5,405 bases of DNA from Chthoniobacterales bacterium (lineage in GTDB: Bacteria; Verrucomicrobiota; Verrucomicrobiia; Chthoniobacterales; UBA10450): assembly GCA_013695925.1 (NCBI GenBank), contig JACCZO010000248.1:1-5405 (forward strand). The letters run 5' to 3'. The notes beneath the pieces are model-generated. The model did not search any database. It was not told where the DNA came from and saw only the letters and a list, made by a program, of their open reading frames with translations. Below are positions 1-5,267 of the stretch, piece by piece. A program made the position numbers and the translations under genes. The first letter of the stretch is position 1. Every line of letters begins with the position of its first letter.

Positions 1-442
1 GGTCGGGATTCGTATAGGGCAGCGGCCGCAGGAGGACGGTGTTGACGACGCTGAAAATCGCGCTGTTCGCTCCAATGCCGAGCGCGAGGGCGATCACCGC
101 CACCGCGGTAAAGCCAGGATTCTTCCAAAGCATGCGTAGCGCGTAGCGCAGATCCTGCGCGATATCGGCCATCAGGTTGGTCTTCCCTTCTCCTCCCGGT
201 ACGATGGGATTCCGGGGAGCACGCCGCTCCACTTTTTGCAGTCCCGTGCCTAACACATCTGGCGCATTCAGCTCTTCGAGCGCCTCGAGTTGAGCTTCTT
301 CTTCGGTGGCTCCTCGATTGAGAGAGGATTCGTATTGATCGAGGAGATGTTGCGAAAGCTCCTCCACGACTTCGTTCTCGCGTTCCGGCGGAAGATTCAA
401 GCCGGCGAGTCGCTGCCTGATCTCGGTCCCGAAATCACGCAT
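1..442 (-). CDS. ADOP-type (MacB-like) ABC transporter permease, N-terminal part, cut by window edge
   Basis: This is the first 147 codons of an ABC permease of the acidobacterial duplicated orphan permease (ADOP) type; the rest lies beyond the left edge. I translated it by hand from the ATG at 442. Residues about 5-70 form a charged helical domain (RQRLAGLNLPPERE, then EELSQHL and an ATEEEAQLEALEEL stretch) that is typical of ADOP N-termini. Residues about 93-110 carry DLRYALRMLWKNPGFT, the usual run-in to the first membrane helix. That helix is at about 112-138, with ALGIGANSAIFSVVN followed by LLRPLPY, the family hallmark. A MacB-like periplasmic core and further membrane segments would be expected next. 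No ATPase is visible, consistent with 'orphan' permeases. The start overlaps the end of the padR-like gene by 8 nt, so the two are almost certainly co-transcribed and translationally coupled. The substrate cannot be told. Confidence 0.9.
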   Translation of the reverse strand, partial: MRDFGTEIRQRLAGLNLPPERENEVVEELSQHLLDQYESSLNRGATEEEAQLEALEELNAPDVLGTGLQKVERRAPRNPIVPGGEGKTNLMADIAQDLRYALRMLWKNPGFTAVAVIALALGIGANSAIFSVVNTVLLRPLPYTNPD

Positions 443-794
443 GTTGGAGCCCGGTGATGCGGTTAATCGCTTCCACAAATTCGACCCAGCCTTCGCGCTG
501 CTTCGCCAGCACCTTCTTGCCGGAGGGAGTGAGGCGGTAATAGCGGCGGCGACGTTGCCCGGCCTTCTCCACCCAGCGCCCGCGCATCCAGCCGCGCTTC
601 TCGAGTCGATAGAGCAGCGGATAAAGCGACGCAACGTTGAAACGGAGCGCGCCGCGCGAACGCAGCTCGATCAATTGACCGATGTCGTAGCCATGACGTG
701 GCTGATCCTCCACCAGCGAAAGGATCAGCAATTCCGCGCTCCCTTTTTTAAGTTCACGATCGAGAACCTGTGATGACATATATGTCTGTGACAC
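435..794 (-). CDS. PadR-family transcriptional regulator
   Basis: This 119-residue protein is a winged-helix repressor of the PadR family and probably controls the permease gene that it overlaps. The core spans residues about 17-95: ELLILSLVED (21-30) is helix 1, HGYDI (34-38) is the family signature, SLYPLLYRLEKRGW (56-69) is the recognition region, and RRYYRLTPSG (83-92) is the wing. A C-terminal helix (WVEFVEAINRI) would form the dimer contact. The length fits the short PadR group. I chose the GTG at 794 because AAGGA (799-803) lies 4 nt upstream. The ATG at 779 is an in-frame alternative with no Shine-Dalgarno sequence at a usable distance. It loses only five residues and leaves the domain intact. 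PadR-ADOP pairs with overlapping genes are a recurring arrangement in Acidobacteria and Verrucomicrobia. The effector is unknown. Confidence 0.93.
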   Translation of the reverse strand: MSQTYMSSQVLDRELKKGSAELLILSLVEDQPRHGYDIGQLIELRSRGALRFNVASLYPLLYRLEKRGWMRGRWVEKAGQRRRRYYRLTPSGKKVLAKQREGWVEFVEAINRITGLQHA

Positions 795-798
795 ATAT
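775..798 (-). promoter_or_regulatory. Candidate PadR operator: three ATGT/ACAT half-sites
   Basis: Reading the minus strand, ATATGT (798-793) and ACATAT (785-780) form a 6-bp inverted repeat with a 7-nt spacer. The right arm is also half of a perfect 12-bp palindrome, GACATATATGTC (786-775). Several PadR proteins bind ATGT...ACAT inverted repeats near their own promoters. The site covers the GTG and ATG start candidates of the padR-like gene, so a bound repressor would block transcription or initiation. The repeats are seen directly; the regulatory role is inferred. Confidence 0.45.
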
Positions 799-820
799 TC
801 CTTAGGAGCACAAGCGTCAA
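792..820 (-). promoter_or_regulatory. Candidate promoter of the padR-permease operon
   Basis: On the minus strand a TTGACG -35 match (820-815) is followed after 17 nt by TATGTG (797-792), a weak -10 match of three of six bases. The -10 would sit inside the candidate operator. If this promoter is used, transcription starts near 785, which excludes the GTG at 794 and makes the ATG at 779 the start on a nearly leaderless message. This conflicts with the good Shine-Dalgarno sequence for the GTG, so the promoter is uncertain. Confidence 0.25.
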
Positions 821-963
821 ACAGAAATTCTCGAATACCTGGTGCTCAATTGTGAGGAGAACAGGTATGGCGATCGCCTTTCGCGTTTGTACTTTTGCTG
901 ACGCGATAGAAAAGTGCGATCCTCGAACATGACCTTGGAGCAGCCCCAACCGGAAGATGCCAG

Positions 964-1527
964 ATGAGGAAAGACCGGCTCGTTCTTCTCCTGCTTCTGG
1001 TCGCGCTCTTCGCGGCGCGGGCTGGGTTGACGCCGTTTGGAATTGTTTACGGACCGAAAGGCGCCTTTAACATCAAGGCGCCGGACGGGTGGGTGATCGA
1101 CAATGAATCTGGGACGGAGCAGGGGCTGCCCTGCGTGCTCTTTCGCAAAGGCGAGACCTGGGAAACAGCCGAGCCGCTCATGTATGCGAAAATCGCGAGC
1201 ACGGAAGTGACGGACGCGGAGGCGTTCGCGAAAAAAGCGATCGCGGAGATGCAAAAGGAGCGGGGGGAATTTCCCGTGAAACGAATCGCGTCCGGCAAGA
1301 CGGCGGGCGGCGAGCCGTACTTTGTGAACGAGTATGCGCCCACGGAAGAATACACCCGGGCCGAGCGTGTCGCCTATATCCAGATGGCGAAAGCAGTGGC
1401 CTACGTAGTGTTTTCCGCCGAGACTAAGGCGACTCTGGAGAAGCACGGACGCGCGCTCATCCAATTTCTCGAATCCTTCCGCGCGCTGAACGTGACGCCG
1501 CCGGAGAAGGAGAAGAAGGCGCGTTGA
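964..1527 (+). CDS. Small exported protein of unknown function (PsbP/DUF1795-like pattern)
   Basis: This 187-residue protein opens with a clear signal peptide: MRKDRL, then a leucine-rich core (residues 7-16) and a likely cleavage after ARA (18-20). The mature part is small, with one cysteine (57) and no metal or catalytic motif that I can recognise. GAFNIKAPDGWVID (33-46) near the start, and AYVVFSAET (146-154) followed by FLESFRAL (168-175) near the end, are reminiscent of the PsbP-like/DUF1795 fold, where an opening 'F-I-P-GW' strand pairs with a closing 'SF' helix. This is a resemblance only. GGAAG (952-956) stands 7 nt before the ATG and decides the start. The C-terminus is very charged (PPEKEKKAR). 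The stop overlaps the start of the next gene, so the two exported proteins are probably made together. The function is unknown. Confidence 0.8.
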   Translation: MRKDRLVLLLLLVALFAARAGLTPFGIVYGPKGAFNIKAPDGWVIDNESGTEQGLPCVLFRKGETWETAEPLMYAKIASTEVTDAEAFAKKAIAEMQKERGEFPVKRIASGKTAGGEPYFVNEYAPTEEYTRAERVAYIQMAKAVAYVVFSAETKATLEKHGRALIQFLESFRALNVTPPEKEKKAR

Positions 1528-2048
1528 AATTAGTGATAACACTGTTGCTCGCGGCGGTGCCGGCGATGGTGGCGACCGCGGGCCCGATTTCGAAGTTCAC
1601 GAGCACGGCGCGGGCGAAGGCAATTTCCTTCAAGGTTTTGGATGACGTGGAAGGGATGTCGGAGGCATTTGAAGGCGTCTTTGCGGGGCTGGGTGGTTAT
1701 CAACTGGTCCATTCGGCGGGCGACGAGCGCAGTTGGATCAATCTCCGCTATTACGGGAAAACGACCGACCTCTACGCGGCGACGATGGAAGCAGGCCCGG
1801 GCTCGTTTCCGCGCAAAGCCAATGATGTGGTGGAGTGGCGCGGAGTGGTGAAAGGCGATCGGTTTACGCCTTACGCGATCATCTATCGGCTGGAGGGCAC
1901 CGACGCAAAGGCGCGGGGCACGAAGACCTGCCTCATCGTGATCAAGCTCGCCCGCGAAAATTCCAAAATCGTTGGTCACGCCCAGGGTGCGAATGAAGAG
2001 GCTCAGGCGAAAGCCATCGCGGATAAGGCCCGCCCCTCCGCTGAATGA
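1524..2048 (+). CDS. Small exported protein of unknown function, coupled to the gene before it
   Basis: This 174-residue protein starts with TTG. The TTG is supported because it alone gives a full signal peptide (MKLVITLLLAAVPAMVATAG, likely cleavage after ATA at 17-19), and because AAGG/AGGAG runs at 1508-1519 lie in the preceding gene. TTGA serves as start of this gene and stop of the last one, a typical coupled overlap. Landmarks of the mature part are GGYQLVHSAGDERSWINLRYYG (56-78, aromatic-rich), PGSFPRKANDVVEWRG (92-107), FTPYAIIYRLEG (114-125), and TCLIVIKLARENSKIVGHA (135-153), which suggest an all-beta or alpha/beta fold. There is one cysteine and no membrane segment after the signal. 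I recall similar SFP-KANDVVEWRG proteins from other bacteria as conserved hypotheticals, but cannot name the family. It is probably periplasmic. Confidence 0.8.
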   Translation: MKLVITLLLAAVPAMVATAGPISKFTSTARAKAISFKVLDDVEGMSEAFEGVFAGLGGYQLVHSAGDERSWINLRYYGKTTDLYAATMEAGPGSFPRKANDVVEWRGVVKGDRFTPYAIIYRLEGTDAKARGTKTCLIVIKLARENSKIVGHAQGANEEAQAKAIADKARPSAE

Positions 2049-2455
2049 GTGGGGATGGCGCGGACCCCCGGGGCGTTTATCCGCCCTTGCAGCGCGCCGG
2101 TAGCGCGGCGCCGGCTGCACAGTGTTGCGTTCGCCGGATGAAAGTAAACGCTCGACCCCTCTCGGTTTGTGACTCCGCTGTTCGGGACGCTTCGTCCAAA
2201 TCCAATTCGGAAAAATCGAGGACGTGAAGAGTTAGCTTGCCTTTCGCGCCGGCTCCAGTTTCCAACTTGATTATCGAACCTTTGTAAGGCCGACTGCCAA
2301 ACGTTGGTAACAGATACAACCGCGTTGACGCGAAATTTAGCGCCGCCGAGCGACTCCAGATTACTGAAGCGAAGGTCGGGTTCATTTTCGCGAGCGCATA
2401 CTCCCGCGCGGGTCTGCCAAATGGGCAGGAAATCGTCGGTAGAACGGAGCGATTT
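2049..2455. other. Convergent intergenic region without a supported gene
   Basis: These 407 bp lie between two genes that point at each other, so both need to end transcription here. I see a GC-rich imperfect hairpin near the left end (2089-2118). Near the right end, just after the chimera's stop on the minus strand, I see an AAATCG/CGATTT inverted repeat (2430-2435 and 2450-2455) followed by a 5-bp CTGCC/GGCAG hairpin (2414-2428). None is followed by a T-run. The minus strand has an open frame from about 2463 to 2077 whose first ATG is at 2385. Its product contains plausible stretches such as LNFASTRLYLLPTFGSRPY and KGKLTLHVLDFSELDLDEA, but it has no Shine-Dalgarno sequence and ends in low-quality sequence. 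It could be a gene remnant. Confidence 0.5.
2089..2118 (+). terminator. Possible hairpin after the secreted-protein pair
   Basis: GCAGC (2089-2093) plus GCGCC (2094-2098) pairs with GGCGC (2107-2111) and GCTGC (2114-2118), giving a 10-bp GC-rich stem with a 2-nt bulge and an 8-nt loop, 40 nt after the stop at 2048. There is no U-tract, so it is not a classical intrinsic terminator. It could also be part of a dispersed intergenic repeat. Confidence 0.25.
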
Positions 2456-3781
2456 TCAGTCGTCTAACTGATAGGCCTCGACCAATGCGACGCCGACCGC
2501 ATTGTTCTTGCCCCGCAATACAACCGTGTAAGGGGCCGGGGAGAGCGTTGCCACGATCGCGGATTCAAGGTTGGCAGTCGGCGCCAGTCCAGCGGCTTCG
2601 ATCTCAGTCTGCTGGGTATCTTGCCAGTTGTCATTGAATGCGATCAATTCGCCGTCCTGATTGTGCAATTCCAGGATTGGATCGGGGAGTGGATTTGAGA
2701 CCCCGGCCGATCCAAGCGATGGACCGATGGCGCGCACCGCGAGCTTGCGCGGCGTGGTTCCGCCAAGGATAAAGCCACCAATCATGACGTTGTCACCCGC
2801 CTGGACGAGGCCGCGAGTAGAAATATTAACTGGATTGACCGGCGCCGAAATGCTTGTGGCGTAGATCTCGATCAGGCCGATGCCGCTGCCGGCGTCTGTG
2901 CCTTTGAGAATCGTCGTGTAGGTGCCCGGGGGGAGCTGCGCGAGCAATGCCGACTCGGAACCATCGTTAGGCGCGAGCCCCAGCGCGCTGATCTCGCCTG
3001 CTTGCACACCCTCCGCCCAGTCGTCGTTGGCGGCAATCAAGGCGCCACTTCCGTCGTGCAATTCGATCAGCGGATCGGACAGCGTGTCAAGCGCGCTCAC
3101 GCCATGAAGAACGAGGGAAGGTCCGAGCCCGCGCAGGACAACCTGTTCCGAAGCGCTCCCGGCAATGATGAAGTCGCCTAACGAGATGTAGAGATAGGGC
3201 TCGTTCGGGCGGAAGGCCAGCTGGCTCCCATTGTGACTGTATTGCGGTTGGTCCACGCGCAGCACCTCGCGCCGGCTCGCCGCTTCGGCCAGATCGGGAT
3301 TGTCGATCGAACGTTGCCACTCGGCGACGACGTTCTGATGGGAAAAAGGGCCGGATTTTGGGACGGTGAAGTCGGCCGGACCGGAAATCGGTTCGGACGT
3401 AAAGGTGTAGAACTTGCCGTAACCAGGGCTTTTCGGATCGTTGTATCCGGGGTGGAAAGTGAACCCGAGCAAACCGCGTTCGTCGCCCGTGCCAATGAGG
3501 CGCGCCGAGAGATCAAGAAACGGCGTCGGGAGCAGCGCGCCAGCTTTGAGAATGCGAATCGTGCCGGTCTGTTCGTCAACAAACAGCCGGCCGTCCCCGA
3601 CCGACGTCAGATCGTTAGGCGCATGCAGTCCGCTCGTAATGGGCTCCAGTTCGACCCGAATCGCTCCGCTCGCAATCGATGGAACGGGCGTAGGGGACGG
3701 AGCCGGCAACACGGGACGACTAAGCAAGAAGAACAGACTTGCGATTAAAACCCGCGCGTGATTCCGAGGGTATGACTTCAT
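2456..3781 (-). CDS. Exported chimera: truncated PQQ-type glucose/sorbosone dehydrogenase joined to two C-terminal repeats
   Basis: Residue numbers count from the ATG at 3781, giving 441 residues. The longer GTG start at 3835 adds 18 residues without improving the signal. The ATG gives MKSYPRNHARVLIASLFFLL, a good signal peptide followed by a proline-rich linker (PAPSPTPVPS). Neither start has a Shine-Dalgarno sequence. Residues about 42-203 match the start of the glucose/sorbosone dehydrogenase six-blade propeller: RGLLGFTFHPGYND (102-115), GKFYTFTS (122-129), REVLRVDQPQYSHNGSQLAF (171-190) with the histidine (183) that matches the catalytic base of soluble glucose dehydrogenase, and YLYISLGD (196-203). 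A real enzyme continues with several hundred residues that carry the remaining PQQ- and calcium-binding positions. Here FIIAG follows at once, leading into two repeats. Only about two blades remain, so dehydrogenase activity is unlikely. The protein may be a binding or surface protein, or the gene a decaying relic. Confidence 0.85.
   Translation of the reverse strand: MKSYPRNHARVLIASLFFLLSRPVLPAPSPTPVPSIASGAIRVELEPITSGLHAPNDLTSVGDGRLFVDEQTGTIRILKAGALLPTPFLDLSARLIGTGDERGLLGFTFHPGYNDPKSPGYGKFYTFTSEPISGPADFTVPKSGPFSHQNVVAEWQRSIDNPDLAEAASRREVLRVDQPQYSHNGSQLAFRPNEPYLYISLGDFIIAGSASEQVVLRGLGPSLVLHGVSALDTLSDPLIELHDGSGALIAANDDWAEGVQAGEISALGLAPNDGSESALLAQLPPGTYTTILKGTDAGSGIGLIEIYATSISAPVNPVNISTRGLVQAGDNVMIGGFILGGTTPRKLAVRAIGPSLGSAGVSNPLPDPILELHNQDGELIAFNDNWQDTQQTEIEAAGLAPTANLESAIVATLSPAPYTVVLRGKNNAVGVALVEAYQLDD
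2465..3172 (-). repeat. Two tandem C-terminal protein repeats inside the chimera
   Basis: Repeat 1 is encoded at about 3172-2858 and repeat 2 at about 2827-2465. They share GPSL, GVS, DP-(L/I)-ELH, LIA-ND(D/N)W, EI-A-GLAP, ESA, L-P--YT--L-G and a final G-L-E-Y motif. Repeat 2 is complete and opens with NISTRGLVQAGDNVMIGGFI. Repeat 1 lacks this opening of about 15 residues and begins directly at FIIAG. Such repeats are common at the C-termini of secreted verrucomicrobial proteins, where they probably form beta-rich domains for surface binding or anchoring; that role is inferred. Confidence 0.75.
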
Positions 3782-3849
3782 AAGTTTTAGGGCGGAACGC
3801 GATTCATGCAGAACCTCTCGCTCAAGCAAGAACACTGAATGGCGTATAG

Positions 3850-4359
3850 CTAATTACCATCAACCCTGAATTGAGGAATCTCCTCGAACTCGCCGCGCTC
3901 GCGATTTTTGCGGACGCGATCCCACGGAAAGCACTTGCCGTTCATGGCAATGTAAACCCCGGTCGGTAAAACCTGCACGAAGGAGAGCGCGCTGCCGAGA
4001 TTAAAGAGGCCGTCGGAGCTGCCGAAAGCCCACGGGATCATCGCGCCTGTGAGGACGACTGTTTTATCGGTCACCGCCCGTGCGATTGCAGCCGCTGTCT
4101 CGGTCATCGTGTCCGTGCCGTGCGTGATGACGATCTGGTTTTCCTCAGCCTGGGCGCAGTTCTGCACGATCAGGGCGCGATCGGCTTCGTTCATTTCCAG
4201 GCTGTCGACCATCATGACCGTGCGAATCGAGACCGCGACCCGCGATCGACCGCGTTGCAGCATCTCGGCGAGATGAGTGTCTTTGAAGAAGAGTTGTCCG
4301 GTGCGTTCGTTGTACTCCTTATCGAAGGTGCCGCCGGTGACGAGGATTCGGATGGACAT
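3850..4359 (-). CDS. Single-domain asparaginase (N-terminal asparaginase domain only)
   Basis: This 169-residue protein corresponds to the N-terminal, catalytic domain of type I/II L-asparaginases, about half the usual 320-350 residues. Visible active-site parts are VTGGTFDKEY (7-16) with the nucleophile threonine 11, DSLEM (52-56) with the substrate-binding serine, THGTDTM (79-85) with threonine 82 and aspartate 83, and RVRKN (148-152), whose lysine 151 fits the conserved lysine of the second triad. VLTGAMIPW and FGSSDGLFNLGSAL are strong family signatures. A lineage of stand-alone short asparaginases with this VTGGTFDKEY/FKDTH pattern exists, so the length is probably natural. The likely role is hydrolysis of asparagine, a related amide or a peptide-linked form, in the cytosol. 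I chose the ATG at 4359 because the domain starts there; the 49 extra residues from 4506 are arginine/proline-rich and unlike the family. No signal peptide and no clear Shine-Dalgarno sequence are present. Confidence 0.9.
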   Translation of the reverse strand: MSIRILVTGGTFDKEYNERTGQLFFKDTHLAEMLQRGRSRVAVSIRTVMMVDSLEMNEADRALIVQNCAQAEENQIVITHGTDTMTETAAAIARAVTDKTVVLTGAMIPWAFGSSDGLFNLGSALSFVQVLPTGVYIAMNGKCFPWDRVRKNRERGEFEEIPQFRVDGN

Positions 4360-4445
4360 GAAATGCGACACTGAAATCTTTGCCGGACAAGTCGAGGCTA
4401 ACGTTCGTGCGCGCGGATCGCAATCTGGAGCGGTGGAAACTGCGG

Positions 4446-4913
4446 TCAGGTGACGGCTCGCAGCCGGATATCGATTTCGGATTTCAGGGTGCGATGAACC
4501 GGGCACTTTGCGGCCACTTCCATGAGCTTTGCATGTTGCTCGGTGGTAATGGGACCAGTGAGCTGCAGGTCGAGATCGATTCGATCGAGCATTCCGGCCT
4601 TGGTTTCGCAGGTCTCATCGCGCGCGTGGATGCGCGAATGCCGGAGCCGCACGGTGATGCTCTCGAGGGGAATTTTCTGGCGCCGCGCATACCAGCCGAC
4701 TGTCATTGACGTGCAAGACCCGAGCGCGGCAAGCAAGTAATCGTAGGGGTCGGGAGCCGACTCGGTGCCACCCGCGCTAATCGGTTCGTCGACTTGGAAA
4801 GTAAACTTCCCGGCGGTGGCTTCCTGCAGGAAACCGCGCGCGCTCCCACGGACAATCACGTGCTCCACGGGGGCATTGATCGGGACGACCGGACCGGAGA
4901 TTGAAGTGCTCAT
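4446..4913 (-). CDS. OsmC-family protein (peroxide-reducing or redox-related)
   Basis: This 155-residue cytosolic protein has the OsmC/Ohr fold. It shows the two conserved cysteines, Cys67 in LGSCTSMT and Cys137 in KCPVHRTL, which in the family form the peroxidatic and resolving pair. Glu51 in GGTESAPDPYDYLLAALGSC lies at the place of the conserved glutamate. The GGTESAPDPYDYLLAALG pattern resembles the YhfA-like OsmC branch, which is also found fused to alpha/beta hydrolases, more than classical Ohr. A hydroperoxide substrate is therefore only likely, not shown. EHVIVRGSARGFLQEATAGKFTFQVDEP is the usual N-terminal strand region. Length is normal. The asparaginase starts 86 nt downstream on the same strand, so co-transcription is possible. 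There is no Shine-Dalgarno sequence before the ATG; a TATGAT box lies 8 nt upstream. Confidence 0.93.
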   Translation of the reverse strand: MSTSISGPVVPINAPVEHVIVRGSARGFLQEATAGKFTFQVDEPISAGGTESAPDPYDYLLAALGSCTSMTVGWYARRQKIPLESITVRLRHSRIHARDETCETKAGMLDRIDLDLQLTGPITTEQHAKLMEVAAKCPVHRTLKSEIDIRLRAVT

Positions 4914-5267
4914 GCAGACGAATCATACGGTTGTACGCGGCATTGGACGATGGAAAATGAAGCCGGCGCAATGGCGACGGGCATTATCTTTTCCACCGCG
5001 CGCAGGGACGAAAGAGCAGTCTAACGAGCAGGCAAGTTAGAGCGGCGGCGTTCCCTCGATTGACTCGTCAGGTGGATGACGCGGGGAATCTTTGGTTTCT
5101 GAGTGCGGACGACCTTGATTGTGGCGACGGTTTCGCGCCGCGGCGCTCTTCGTGATTTTCTTCCGGCTGATTTTGGTTGATGGAATCCATATCTTCTTCT
5201 GCGCATGAGTTCGTTTGGCGCCGAGTTGGATTCATCCGGTTTTGGAAATTGACCGCACGGGTCGAGG
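4914..5267. other. Intergenic region with no clear gene
   Basis: These 354 bp separate the start of the OsmC gene from the stop of the TMEM175-like gene, both on the minus strand. The region should hold the OsmC promoter (see the TATGAT box). I note a 6-bp inverted repeat with a 10-nt loop (5020-5041) and a 12-bp palindrome (5135-5146). A 40-codon open frame starts at an ATG at 5190 (end 5068), with a purine-rich AGAAGAAG just upstream. Its product, beginning MDSINQNQPEENHEERRG, is very polar and matches nothing I know. I do not call it a gene. Confidence 0.5.
4922..4927 (-). promoter_or_regulatory. Candidate -10 box for the OsmC gene
   Basis: On the minus strand TATGAT, five of six matches to the sigma-70 -10 consensus, ends 8 nt before the ATG at 4913. 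A start point about 7 nt downstream would leave a leader of only a couple of bases, which would explain the missing Shine-Dalgarno sequence. I found no good -35 at 16-18 nt, so the call is weak. Confidence 0.3.

Noticed and set aside
869..878. Perfect 10-bp palindrome GGCGATCGCC in the divergent intergenic region
   Set aside because: It is short and GC-rich, and a chance match is likely. It has no partner site and no clear promoter beside it.
817..1542. 241-codon minus-strand open frame opposite the first secreted-protein gene
   Set aside because: The product is rich in arginine, histidine and leucine with no family motif, and it lies antisense to a gene with a signal peptide and a good ribosome-binding site. 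It is a shadow of GC-rich codon use.
1530..2120. 196-codon minus-strand open frame opposite the second secreted-protein gene
   Set aside because: Its composition is dominated by Arg, His and Pro, with no motif. It is antisense to a gene coupled to its neighbour.
3233..3748. 171-codon plus-strand open frame inside the dehydrogenase chimera
   Set aside because: The arginine-rich product lies opposite sequence with clear dehydrogenase motifs.
4360..4506. Upstream extension of the asparaginase to an earlier start
   Set aside because: The extra 49 residues are Pro/Arg-rich and unlike the family, and they would run up into the end of the OsmC gene. The ATG at 4359 sits directly before the conserved first strand.
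5020..5041. 6-bp inverted repeat TCTAAC/GTTAGA with a 10-nt loop
   Set aside because: The stem is too short and AT-mixed to be a stable terminator, and it is not next to a gene end.
5135..5146. 12-bp palindrome GCGCCGCGGCGC in the right-hand spacer
   Set aside because: It is self-complementary with no loop and no T-run, so it is not a terminator. It is expected by chance in GC-rich DNA.
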